Shown: piece by piece, positions 48,754 to 56,545 of the stretch | Layout of the letters: each line of letters starts with the position of its first letter | Numbering within the stretch: the first letter of the stretch is position 1 | Assembly (NCBI GenBank): GCA_048498995.1 | Contig: JBEHWX010000009.1 | Location: forward strand, 1-64,000 | Length of the DNA stretch: 64,000 bases | Reading direction: 5' to 3' | Source of the DNA: JBEHWX01 sp048498995 | GTDB lineage: Bacteria; Bacteroidota; Ignavibacteria; OLB7 | Translations under genes and position numbers: made by a program | Notes under the pieces: generated by a model | Databases searched by the model: none | Seen by the model: the letters and a program-made list of their open reading frames with translations, nothing else | What the model was told of the DNA's origin: nothing

Positions 48754-50406
48754 CTATGCTTCTGGGCCAGGCCAAAGCGATTTCGCTATCATGGCTAGTT
48801 CGTTGGTGCGTATTTTGATTTCGTTATCAGACCACTTGATTTGTTCTGATATCCAACGGTTAACCTCTAAGTGGCTCTCGCGCAAAATAGAACGTTTTTC
48901 TTTGAACGGTAAGTTGCTCAACTCGCCATTGTATCCTGTTAGGGTTAGATTGCCAATTGTGTGTAAAAGCGTTGTATGTATCTGCTCGTATCGTTCACCT
49001 AGCATTTTTACCCATTCTAAAGTCAGAGTCTGAGGCATTACATGCTCAATGGTGAGTTCCTCAAGAGACACAGGTTCTTTGTGTCTGTACGATTGCTCTA
49101 TCCGTTTTAGAACATATCGTGTTGATTTTCGACTGTATTGTGATTGAGTCCGCATTGCTTCTAGGAGCTCTTCGTCCCGTGGCCAGCGGCTGACACCGTT
49201 GCCAGACGCCATAGAAGACTTTAGATAGGCTGCAACTTCAGCATTGGGCAGGCCCTTGCATAGCTGCAGGAAATACCTGTTAAGGGAGTTGGTTGGTACG
49301 CCACATATCGCGCGTCTTACGATGTATGATTCTATTGTCTTTAGGCAGGAGACAAATTCGCTGATTTGTATAACGTTGGTGGAGTACATGTCGTAAAGAC
49401 GAAGTAGGAGCGGATAAGAAGTGCGAACTTCGAGCTCATTTATGGCTAAAACCATCGATCTGATGAGGTGGCTGTCTTCTTTCCGAGTGTCGATTAGTTT
49501 CTCGTAGTATTTCGAGAAGACGCGCATCTCTTTGATGGATTCTTCTACATCCGTCGAATCTTGTTGGGAAGAAAGCCACGATTTCATCGCAGCGTAAATT
49601 CCGCCCTGCCGCAGGTTCTCACCGTATCTCATCGCAAAATGGCGGAGGAATTCCATTAAATAGTCCCCCAATCCATCTTCGATCGGCTTCCAAAGTTTGT
49701 TGTGAATCCTTTCCTGGTCTCCTCCGGGCTCGACGGAATGCTTGAATCGCATCAAAATGTAATTTCTAATTAAATCCGCCTGTGTTAGTGGCTCGCCCTT
49801 ATAATTGAGACTCTCAAATATTAGGTATGGGTCATCGGTGTCGCTTAGATTTATCATTACTACTCGAAGTGATTGTTCCATGGTCTGTAATAACCTTGTC
49901 ACGTCTATTTTGTCCCCGTCCAGATCCGTGCCATCCATTGCTTTCCTAAAAAAATTATATGCAGACACAATGGGGTGATGCGGATTGTTTGGTGACTCAC
50001 GGGTTATGAGTTGGTGGTAGGTTTCCCTGTCAATGTTTGTCGGGAGAAGCTTGAGTCTGTCGGCGTCGTCGTAGTGCCTGTTTATTAGGTAGTCGTCGAT
50101 TTTGGCAGAAGCTTTTGTGTCAGACTTCTCACGAATTGCGCAAAGGATGATGGCTAGTGTTGTGAGTCGCTGCTGGCCGTCAATTATTAGGTGCTTGCTT
50201 ACTCCAACGGGTACCGTCTGGACGGGGATTGAAACGATCGCGCCCATGAAATGCCCGAATGCTGGGTTGTCATATTGAATTAGTATGTCGTTCCAAAGGG
50301 TTCTCCAATTTTTCTGTTCCCACGTATAGGGCCGCTGGAACAGTGGGATGATGCTTTGTTTGGTGCCGTCGAAATATTGAATTGCCTGTACTGGATTTGC
50401 TTGCAT
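48754..50406 (-). CDS. DUF262/DUF1524 protein, GmrSD-type restriction enzyme-like
   Basis: About 550 residues. An N-terminal DUF262 (ParB/Srx-type) domain has IPLFQRPYTW (about 20-29) and DGQQR (76-80), which in GmrS-type proteins forms the NTP/nickase site. The C-terminal DUF1524 HNH nuclease has H455 in IEHVMP, then HTIGNLTL (about 482-489) and a downstream Asn. Both sites are intact. Such proteins restrict phage DNA with modified bases. The ATG at 50406 was chosen because GGGAG precedes it. The gene is much AT-richer than the window, suggesting recent transfer. Confidence 0.92.
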   Translation of the reverse strand: MQANPVQAIQYFDGTKQSIIPLFQRPYTWEQKNWRTLWNDILIQYDNPAFGHFMGAIVSIPVQTVPVGVSKHLIIDGQQRLTTLAIILCAIREKSDTKASAKIDDYLINRHYDDADRLKLLPTNIDRETYHQLITRESPNNPHHPIVSAYNFFRKAMDGTDLDGDKIDVTRLLQTMEQSLRVVMINLSDTDDPYLIFESLNYKGEPLTQADLIRNYILMRFKHSVEPGGDQERIHNKLWKPIEDGLGDYLMEFLRHFAMRYGENLRQGGIYAAMKSWLSSQQDSTDVEESIKEMRVFSKYYEKLIDTRKEDSHLIRSMVLAINELEVRTSYPLLLRLYDMYSTNVIQISEFVSCLKTIESYIVRRAICGVPTNSLNRYFLQLCKGLPNAEVAAYLKSSMASGNGVSRWPRDEELLEAMRTQSQYSRKSTRYVLKRIEQSYRHKEPVSLEELTIEHVMPQTLTLEWVKMLGERYEQIHTTLLHTIGNLTLTGYNGELSNLPFKEKRSILRESHLEVNRWISEQIKWSDNEIKIRTNELAMIAKSLWPGPEA

Positions 50407-50583
50407 TCTGTCTCCCGAAGCCATTTGTCGTTTTGGTGAGATGTTAAAGCTTTCCGCTGGTCTGCGGTACATTCGCAGCTTAGTTGGACGTGCTTAACGT
50501 GATGTAGTTTTTGTCTAAAAAACACATTTTATATTGGCTCGCTACGCCGAATCCGTAGGGTGGCTTGGAACGCGCACTTAATT

Positions 50584-51021
50584 TCAGTTGACCTCCTGAA
50601 TCATGCCGTTCAATTCACGAATCTGGCGCGCCGGATCCTCCAGTTGTTTCTGAACCCCGCCGATGCTGACAGCCGTTACCCACTTGATCTCCCGGTTGCT
50701 GTAGCGCTCGAAGTCCTTACGTGTTCCCGAAATGGCGGAATCCACGATCGTGTGTCGCATCAGCAGCATGTCGCGATGGGCCAGCGCGGCGGTCAATGTT
50801 CGCCCATCCGGGAGGGTGAGCGTCATGTTGGCGGTATTGATGGCCGTGATGAGCTTCTCGAGCTCCTCGGTCGCGCCCGCGGCTTCCTTGAGCAGCTTGT
50901 TGGGATCCTCCAGAGGAGTGGTTCCCTCCTGCACCATGGCATTGTAGCTGATGCGGGAGCGGAGAGGTTGGATCTTACTCTGAAGGTCGCCGCGGAGCAG
51001 CAGGGCCTCGGCAGGCTTCAT
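50584..51021 (-). CDS. DIP1984-family (septicolysin-like) protein
   Basis: The product (145 residues) is mostly helical. It starts MKPAEALLLRGDLQSKI, then has the NAMVQEGTTPLEDPNKLL and LPDGRTLTAALAHRD segments typical of DIP1984/septicolysin family proteins. The role is unknown. It lies about 180 bp from the DUF262 gene on the same strand. Confidence 0.85.
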   Translation of the reverse strand: MKPAEALLLRGDLQSKIQPLRSRISYNAMVQEGTTPLEDPNKLLKEAAGATEELEKLITAINTANMTLTLPDGRTLTAALAHRDMLLMRHTIVDSAISGTRKDFERYSNREIKWVTAVSIGGVQKQLEDPARQIRELNGMIQEVN

Positions 51022-51162
51022 GGTGATACCAGTTCAGATTCAGCGGTCCAGGTGTCGAGGTGAATGTACCGTATCGCGACGTATGATTCAAGAGGGACGA
51101 CGCCTTTCCAACTATGTAAATGTAGACTCCCCTCCGGTCGGCATAACGCCGGCACGCAAGTC

Positions 51163-51447
51163 TCACTCTTCATCGAAGTACTCCCCTTTCGGCCGCTCGG
51201 CCAGCATTCCCATCACCTTGGCGAAGGAATCCGTGGGAATCCGCTGTACCGCGGTCTGATGCGCCTCGATGCTCTCCCACTCCTCCAACATCACCAGCCT
51301 GGTCGCATTGTCGTGACCCCGTAGGAGACGGCAGGAGATGCAGCCGTCGAGCGCGCTGATGACCGCGGCCGCATCGGCCAGGACAGTTCGCAGCTCATCG
51401 GTTAATTCTGGCGTTGCCGTGAACTCGCTGATGCGGGTGATGCTCAT
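51163..51447 (-). CDS. antibiotic biosynthesis monooxygenase (ABM/YgiN-like) domain protein
   Basis: About 94 residues. The ABM ferredoxin-like fold is visible: ITRISEFTATPELTDELRTVLADAA, then LDGCISCRLLRG, then LVMLEEWESIEAHQTAV. Members are cofactor-free monooxygenases or quinol-modifying enzymes. The substrate is unknown. The start at 51447 is the ATG just inside the REP-rich region. Confidence 0.87.
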   Translation of the reverse strand: MSITRISEFTATPELTDELRTVLADAAAVISALDGCISCRLLRGHDNATRLVMLEEWESIEAHQTAVQRIPTDSFAKVMGMLAERPKGEYFDEE

Positions 51448-51480
51448 ATGGAGATCCCGTTCAGGTTGATTGCGTAAATG

Positions 51481-51579
51481 GCGCACGCTAAAGACGTGCG
51501 CCTACCGGGCGTGCCAAGCCGTCCATGGCAAAAGCTGGACACCCCTATCATCCGGTAGGCGCAGCTCCTCAGGCCGCGC
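51481..51579. repeat. BIME-like pair: REP type A (reverse) and type B (forward)
   Basis: Type A reverse (51481-51506) and type B forward (51554-51579) lie with their GTAG heads facing each other across a 47-bp spacer. The A stem is GCGCACG/CGTGCGC. The B stem is GCGCAGC with GCCGCGC, one mismatch. Loops are TCTTCAG variants. The spacer contains GGGCGTGCC. Confidence 0.9.
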
Positions 51580-51581
51580 CG

Positions 51582-51674
51582 AGCTGACGACATGCGCCTA
51601 CCGGGCGTGCCGAGCCCTCCATGGCAAAAGCCGGACACCCCTGCCTTTGGTAGGCGCAGCTCTTCAGGCTGCGC
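51582..51674. repeat. BIME-like pair, second copy
   Basis: A decayed type A reverse (GCTGACGACATGCGC then CTACC) and an intact type B forward (51649-51674, stem GCGCAGC/GCTGCGC, loop TCTTCAG). With the previous pair it forms a tandem duplication of about 95 bp; spacers share CCATGGCAAAAG and GGACACCCCT. Confidence 0.9.
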
Positions 51675-51748
51675 CGAGCGAGGAGATGCATCTCCGTCAA
51701 GTTGTCGACAACAGGGGCGGGTGCCGGATTCGGCCGTTGCTCCTCGGA

Positions 51749-52132
51749 TCATATCGGCAGGTCGTCCGGGCCGAAGGTGTAGCTGTAGCACCCGGCCCCC
51801 TCGAAGCGGCATCCGGTCAGCTCGGCGCCGACCCATGACGTGGACTCCAGAGCCGTGTCCCTAAAGTCGGCGTCGCGCAGATCGGCATAGTCGAACGAGC
51901 AGGTCTTCACGTTCGTTCCGTGGAACACCGCGCGGCGGAGGTCGGCATGCATGAAGTCGGCGAGGATGAAGCAGCCGCTGAAATTGGCGCCACGAAGATC
52001 GGCGCCGGAGAACCCGACCGGATCCTCCTCCCAGTTCTGCTCGATCTCGCAGCGACTGAAGTCGCGCTCGCCGGCGGCATACAGCTCCAGGATCTCCGAT
52101 GGACGGCGGGTGCGATCGTCCTTGAGAATCAT
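51749..52132 (-). CDS. pentapeptide-repeat protein
   Basis: About 127 residues. Pentapeptide units A-D/N-L/F-x-x (GADLRGANFSG, FMHADLRRAVF, YADLRDADF, GAELTGCRFEG) span about residues 45-115, which should form a short right-handed quadrilateral beta helix. Some such proteins protect DNA gyrase; most are uncharacterised. The ATG at 52132 follows GGAGGGAG. Confidence 0.88.
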   Translation of the reverse strand: MILKDDRTRRPSEILELYAAGERDFSRCEIEQNWEEDPVGFSGADLRGANFSGCFILADFMHADLRRAVFHGTNVKTCSFDYADLRDADFRDTALESTSWVGAELTGCRFEGAGCYSYTFGPDDLPI

Positions 52133-52225
52133 GAGTACTCCCTCCAAGAATTTCCCATCCCCACAACCCTTCCTTCTCCCATTGTGTGCGATCCGTAGAT
52201 CAGGATCGAGCGAATCTGATAGGAG

Positions 52226-52777
52226 CTATCCTGTCCTGATCTTGTTGGCCGCTCTCCGGCGCCGTGCCCACTCGTGACGGAATGCCATGTATCCGGCCGC
52301 GTCGTCAATGGTCGGTCGCTTCGGCGCTGAACGTTCGTAGAGCGCCTCCACCGTATCGGAGAAGGTACAGAGGACGTCTGCCCAGTTGGTAAGCGACATG
52401 GTCACGGAGATTTCACCGGCGGTGAGGACCACATCCTTGCCAGCATGCATCACCTCCCAGTCCAGGCCATGATTGCAGCCGATGATGAGGACATCGTCCT
52501 CGTGACCCTCGCCGAGCGGGATCATGAAATGTCCACAGCAGGGGATCAAGTGCTCCGCGACGGGATCGGACTTCGTATGATTCCGGGTCAGCGTGCGAAG
52601 CAGATGGAGCGCGGCGGCGCTGACGGAAAGATGCTCCCCTTCAGGCTCGCCAATGAAGTGATCGCCGATCCTGACGGTAACAATGCCGTGGGCGCAGAGA
52701 TCGTCCGCCCTGTCTCCGTCACGGATCCATTGAAGGTCGCGCACCTGTATGTCGAAGCTCCCGGATGAACGCGTCAT
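52226..52777 (-). CDS. hypothetical protein with Cys/His cluster
   Basis: The product has 183 residues. A cluster IPCCGHFMI followed by IIGCNHGLDW suggests metal binding, but I do not recognise the family. No membrane segment is seen. It lies between the pentapeptide-repeat gene and the RAYT gene on the same strand. Confidence 0.65.
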   Translation of the reverse strand: MTRSSGSFDIQVRDLQWIRDGDRADDLCAHGIVTVRIGDHFIGEPEGEHLSVSAAALHLLRTLTRNHTKSDPVAEHLIPCCGHFMIPLGEGHEDDVLIIGCNHGLDWEVMHAGKDVVLTAGEISVTMSLTNWADVLCTFSDTVEALYERSAPKRPTIDDAAGYMAFRHEWARRRRAANKIRTG

Positions 52778-52818
52778 GGCAATCGTGGCAATTCAATGAT
52801 AGCGGAGCTCTCCGCTGC

Positions 52819-52901
52819 CGATAGGCACGGCTCTTCGGGGCGTGCCAACAGAGGAAGGCCGAGAGTTCACCATCCGGTAGGCGCAGCTCTTCAGGCCGCG
52901 C
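52819..52901. repeat. BIME-like pair, variant
   Basis: A variant hairpin with GATAG head (52819-52846, stem GGCACG/CGTGCC) and an intact type B forward (52876-52901), 34 bp before the RAYT 3' end. Confidence 0.8.
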
Positions 52902-52934
52902 TCCAGGTTGCTTCTTCGGGCTGCGTCCGGCGTG

Positions 52935-53420
52935 TCAGATCCGAGGATGCCAGGATTCGAGATCATGGACCATCGATCCGCGGAACGGATATGCCTTCCA
53001 ATGGTCGACCAGGCCGGCGCGCACCGGATTCTCCAGAACGTAGCGAATGTGCCGGTCGGTATCCTCCGCGCGCCGGTGCAGATGATCGTGGAAATCCTTC
53101 TGCCATCGGATCCCGGGGCGATTCCGGAGCAGCCAATACCCCGAGCGCTGTTTGAAGCGCTTCATGGCCGCAAGGCCGTCCGCATGATCATCCTCGCCGG
53201 AAATGATGACATGAAGATGATCGGGCATGAACACATACGCCACGAGAGCACAGCGATACCGCCGCACGGCCTCGTGAAGGATTGTCGTCATGATCCCGAC
53301 GATCCGAGGCTCGGTGAAGATCACCATCCTCCGCGCCACGCAGATCGTGAATGTGATGCTCCGACGTCCACGATAATAGCCGGGCGGAAGGCGATGATGT
53401 CGTTCGCGAATCCGAGACAT
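52935..53420 (-). CDS. rayT: REP-associated tyrosine transposase (RAYT, TnpA_REP)
   Basis: About 161 residues from the ATG at 53420, preceded by GGAGGTGG. It is a Y1-transposase: the HUH motif is H68-L-H70 in YVFMPDHLHVII, and the catalytic Tyr is about 127 in IRYVLENPVRAGLVD. WQKDFHDHLHR lies between. RAYTs are single-copy, non-self-mobilising enzymes that nick and mobilise REP sequences in the genome. REP pairs flank the gene on both sides. Several short open frames overlap it but are shadows. Confidence 0.93.
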   Translation of the reverse strand: MSRIRERHHRLPPGYYRGRRSITFTICVARRMVIFTEPRIVGIMTTILHEAVRRYRCALVAYVFMPDHLHVIISGEDDHADGLAAMKRFKQRSGYWLLRNRPGIRWQKDFHDHLHRRAEDTDRHIRYVLENPVRAGLVDHWKAYPFRGSMVHDLESWHPRI

Positions 53421-53437
53421 GGTCCACCTCCAGGTGG
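53403..53437 (-). promoter_or_regulatory. RAYT ribosome-binding site inside a palindrome
   Basis: On the minus strand the sequence before the RAYT start is CCACCTGGAGGTGG followed by ACC and ATG. The Shine-Dalgarno GGAGGTG lies in the right arm of a palindrome, so it could be occluded by base-pairing. Confidence 0.6.
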
Positions 53438-53577
53438 ACGGGGCGATCGAAATATACATATGTGGCCGATGGCACGGTGAACGCGGACGTGGGATTGCTC
53501 GACAACATGGGGGATGGAATTGGAGGCGGTGTGGGGATCAATGTCGGCGCACGATGGAAAGGTTCGGTTGCACCGTG

Positions 53578-53678
53578 GCGCACGCTGAAGACGTGCGCCT
53601 ACCGGATGTGCTTGGCCGCACCGCGGCGTAAAACATGGACGTTCCTGCCTCTGGTAGGCGCAGCTCTTCAGGCAGCGC
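53578..53678. repeat. BIME-like pair upstream of RAYT
   Basis: Type A reverse at 53578-53603 (stem GCGCACG/CGTGCGC, loop CTGAAGA) and type B forward at 53653-53678 (stem imperfect), heads facing across 49 bp. Confidence 0.9.
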
Positions 53679-53797
53679 CCACGGCTGAGACGGCTAGACG
53701 GTGGTGGCCACTCATCAGGCCGAATATGACTTCGCCACGAATACCATGATTCAGGTGAACGCCAACCGATCTTCAGAGGGTGCGTCCGTCGAGGCCG

Positions 53798-53899
53798 GCG
53801 CACGCTGAAGACGTGCGCCTACCGAAGGTGCGCCTATGGCCATAAGCGGTTATGAGCAGGAGATTCCGTAACTGGTAGGCGCAGCTCTTTAGGCTGCGC
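53798..53899. repeat. BIME-like pair
   Basis: Type A reverse at 53798-53823 and type B forward at 53874-53899 (stem GCGCAGC/GCTGCGC, loop TCTTTAG), heads facing across 50 bp. Confidence 0.9.
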
Positions 53900-54014
53900 C
53901 GGTGGCCGACATGCCGAGAGGTGCGGGGGCCGTCCCATAGCTGCCCCACCGCGCAAAGCTGACGGCGGCGGCGGTCGTCGTTGCTAGCAAGGCACCGAAT
54001 TGTTCCCGAGTCAT
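53889..54014 (-). CDS. possible small protein after HEAT-repeat gene
   Basis: A 41-codon frame starts with ATG four bases after the HEAT-repeat stop (MTREQFGALLATTTAAAVSF) and ends inside the REP element at 53874-53899. The hydrophobic centre could be a membrane segment. It has no homology I recognise and its end inside a repeat makes it doubtful. Confidence 0.3.
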   Translation of the reverse strand: MTREQFGALLATTTAAAVSFARWGSYGTAPAPLGMSATGAA

Positions 54015-54018
54015 CGCA

Positions 54019-54771
54019 TCATCTCCCGAACAGCTTGTGCCACCATCGACGGCGCGGTACCACGGAGCGGACGCGCTCGTCCACGTCGTGCTCGGCCAGC
54101 CGGAGCGCCTGGCGCGCACGCGGGTGCTTCATGAACGCGAGCGCCCGGACCACATCGTGACGCACGCGCCACTCCGGATCGCGCGCGAGCAGCTCGGTCA
54201 TGGGGTCGATGGCGCGCTCCGCGCCGATCATGGCCAGTGACATTGCCGCCGAGCCGATCGTCATCCAGCGGTTCTGCACATCCTCCGGTATCCGCAGCAT
54301 CGACAGCAGAACATCCACCGCGCGCTCATCGCGGAGCATGCCGAGGGCATGGATCAGGTTGAACTCCGCGCGGTGAGCCGGCTCCGCGGCAACGAGCGCG
54401 ATGATCGGCTCGACGGCGCGCGGCGTCCGGATGTAGCCGAGCGCTCGGGCCGCGTACGCGCGCGTCTGCGGGTTGTTGCTCCCGAGCGCGCTCAGCAGCG
54501 GATCGACCGCCGGCTCTCCGATCATCGCGAGCACGTTCGAGTAGGTGGTGCGCAGCCGCCAGTATTCGTCGGCCATGTCGCCGGCGTCATCGAACAGGTC
54601 GGCATCATCGAGGCGATCGAGATCGGCAATGAGACGCGCTATCTCCCCCGGGCCGCTGATGCGGGCCATTGCGCGCAGCTTCTCGGTGGGAGGAAAGCTC
54701 TCCCATCCGCAATCGCGCACGATCTCGAAGAGAAGGCTGTCGAAGGTCGATCCGCTCTTATCGGCAATCAT
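54019..54771 (-). CDS. HEAT-repeat protein
   Basis: About 250 residues from the ATG at 54771, preceded by GGAG. At least four HEAT/PBS-lyase-type repeats are visible (EPAVDPLLSALGSNNPQTRAYAARALG, TPRAVEPIIALVA, ERAVDVLLSML, DPEWRVRHDVVRALAF). Such proteins are scaffolds for protein or nucleic-acid binding. The C-terminal tail is basic (RRRWWHKLFGR). Confidence 0.88.
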   Translation of the reverse strand: MIADKSGSTFDSLLFEIVRDCGWESFPPTEKLRAMARISGPGEIARLIADLDRLDDADLFDDAGDMADEYWRLRTTYSNVLAMIGEPAVDPLLSALGSNNPQTRAYAARALGYIRTPRAVEPIIALVAAEPAHRAEFNLIHALGMLRDERAVDVLLSMLRIPEDVQNRWMTIGSAAMSLAMIGAERAIDPMTELLARDPEWRVRHDVVRALAFMKHPRARQALRLAEHDVDERVRSVVPRRRWWHKLFGR

Positions 54772-55226
54772 TGACTCGTCTCCATGGCGCATCGTTCGGC
54801 GGCCGAATCGGAGCTACAGCTCCTTCCGGAAGTGGACCGTTCGCTCCACCTCCACGAACCCCACGGCCTCATGGGCACGATGCCCCTCCACGTTCTCGAT
54901 CAGCGCGTTCGAGGCCAGCTCCCGATAGCCGCGCGCCCGCGACCATTCCTCGGCCGCCGACATGAGCGCTCGCCCCACCCCCTGCCCTCGCATCTCCTCG
55001 TCGACATACCAGTTCTCGACGAACGGACATGGTCCGTCGCACCCCTCTGCGTAGTTGCGGATCCCGAGCTCCAGAAGTCCCACCACGCGACCGTCGGCCA
55101 GCTCGCAGAGGAAGACCTCGACGGGAACGATCGAGGAGATCGAGATGAGGCCGAGGAAGGCATCGACCGCCGGCGTAAGCTCGTGCGGCGCGAGATCGGG
55201 ATGAAGGCTCGTCTGACCTTGCCCCG

Positions 55227-56105
55227 TTATGGTGGACAAGTGTTGATAGAGGGTTGTTGCCCGCTCTCGAACTCGGCTGGAGTTCGGTAGCCAATGCTGG
55301 AGTGCAGGCGCTCTCGATTGTAAAAGACCTCGATGTACTCGAAGAGCTCGGCTCGTGCTTCCTCTCGGCTGGCAAACACGCGGTTGACCAGCTCCTGCTT
55401 CAATGTTCCGAAGAAGCTCTCGCTGACCGCGTTGTCCCAACAGTTGCCCTTGCGGCTCATGCTTTGACGGATCGCCAGCTCGGCTAACCTCGATCTGATC
55501 CGGTTGGCCGCATATTGACTGCCACGATCGGAGTGGAAGATCAACTCCGAGCTGTACGAGCCTCGCGACACTGCCATCGCCAGGGATGACTCAACCAGCG
55601 ATTCGTTGATCTGATCGCTCATCGACCAACCGATCACTCGCCGGCTGTACAGATCCAGCACCACGGCCAGATACAGCCAGCCTTCCCAGGTCTGGATATA
55701 GGTGATGTCCGAGACCCACTTCTGGCCAGCCTTCGTCGCGGTGAACTCTCGTGCCAGAAGGTTCTCGGCTACCGGCAGGGTGTGCTTCGAGTCGGTCGTG
55801 CCGCGCTTGCGGTGAGGCCGCCGACCAGCCAGTCCAGCCCCGCGCATCAGCCGGGCAACCCGCTTGATCGAGCAGAAGACCCCATGGCGGCGCAAGGCAG
55901 CTCTGAGTCGTGGAGCACCATAGAGACCACGGCTATCGCGATGCAACTGCTCGATCTGCTGGGTCAGCTCGGCATCGTTGATCGATCGTTGCGACGGAGC
56001 TCGAACCAGCCAGGCATAGTATCCGCTGGTAGTCAGCAGCAGCAGCCGGCACAACAGATCAACCGGGTACTGGTCGGCGTGATCCCTGATGAACCGGAAG
56101 CGCAC
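55227..56105 (-). CDS. IS3-family transposase OrfB (rve integrase core)
   Basis: The product has 292 residues. An HTH_21-like N-terminal region (LTQQIEQLHRDSRGLYGAPRL) precedes the DDE core: D in KWVSDITYIQ, D in IFHSDRGSQY, and E in WDNAVSESFFGTLK. The catalytic triad is complete. The GTG at 56105 could start it, but it is probably made mainly as a fusion with OrfA by -1 frameshifting at the A7 run near 56152-56158. Confidence 0.93.
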   Translation of the reverse strand: MRFRFIRDHADQYPVDLLCRLLLLTTSGYYAWLVRAPSQRSINDAELTQQIEQLHRDSRGLYGAPRLRAALRRHGVFCSIKRVARLMRGAGLAGRRPHRKRGTTDSKHTLPVAENLLAREFTATKAGQKWVSDITYIQTWEGWLYLAVVLDLYSRRVIGWSMSDQINESLVESSLAMAVSRGSYSSELIFHSDRGSQYAANRIRSRLAELAIRQSMSRKGNCWDNAVSESFFGTLKQELVNRVFASREEARAELFEYIEVFYNRERLHSSIGYRTPAEFESGQQPSINTCPP

Positions 56106-56113
56106 GGCGGCAG

Positions 56114-56404
56114 CTACTTCGTCGGGGGCTGCGCAAAGTACGCTATGGCTTTTTTTAAAATGTCGCGCTCCTGCCTGAGCAGCTCATTCTCCGATTGGAG
56201 TCGTTTGAGCTGCTGCTCGGCCGACTCGTTCTCAGACACCGGCAAGCGATGATCCAAGCGAGCCTGGCGGCGCCAGCCGTGCAAGGTTCCACTTGGGATG
56301 CCCAGATCGCGAGCGATCTGTGGGACAGACTTGCCGCTGGTGACCGTCAGTCGGACGGCTTCCTCGCGGAACTCTGGGGTGTACTGCTTCTGGTTGTTCT
56401 TCAT
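56114..56404 (-). CDS. IS3-family transposase OrfA (HTH)
   Basis: About 96 residues. The N-terminal helix-turn-helix (YTPEFREEAVRLTVTSGKSVPQIARDLGIPSGTLHGW) is typical of the HTH_Tnp_1 domain, followed by a leucine-zipper-like helix (LKRLQSENELLRQERDILKKAI). The stop follows the slippery A7 by a few codons, as in other frameshifting IS3 members. Confidence 0.92.
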   Translation of the reverse strand: MKNNQKQYTPEFREEAVRLTVTSGKSVPQIARDLGIPSGTLHGWRRQARLDHRLPVSENESAEQQLKRLQSENELLRQERDILKKAIAYFAQPPTK

Positions 56405-56545
56405 GACATACCTCAATGGCCAAGTTAGCCCGCTTTGTATGTCCACCAATCCGGGGTAAGGTCAGTCAGCATCCGGAGCCATGCGTCGCGATCGCCCAGA
56501 TGTGCCGAACGTATGCGCATGATGCACTGAAGACGATGGTGTGCG

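Larger units (their letters stand above)
55214..56464 (-). mobile_element. IS3-family insertion sequence
   Basis: The element is 1251 bp. Terminal inverted repeats start TGACCTT and continue CCCCG ... TGGTGGACA with few mismatches (left from 55214, right ending at 56464). The flanking direct repeat is GTC (55211-55213, 56465-56467). Two overlapping-phase genes, orfA and orfB, lie on the minus strand, with an A7 slippery stretch between them. It is inserted in an acetyltransferase gene. Confidence 0.95.
54814..56520 (-). pseudogene. GNAT acetyltransferase (AAC(6')-like), split by IS3-family insertion
   Basis: The C-terminal part (54814-55213: GLLELGIRNYAEG, ENWYVDEEMRGQGVGRALM, NALIENVEGHRAHEAVGF) resembles AAC(6')-type aminoglycoside acetyltransferases. 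The start lies across the IS copy at 56468-56520 (MRIRSAHLGDRDAWLRML). Removing the IS and one copy of the 3-bp duplication GTC (55211-55213 and 56465-56467) restores one continuous frame of about 150 codons. The gene is therefore freshly disrupted and otherwise intact; excision would restore function. Confidence 0.9.

Noticed and set aside
48511..50600. Prophage or integrative element around the AT-rich DUF262 gene
   Set aside because: No integrase, attachment repeats, tRNA or structural phage genes are seen; only one foreign-looking gene is supported.
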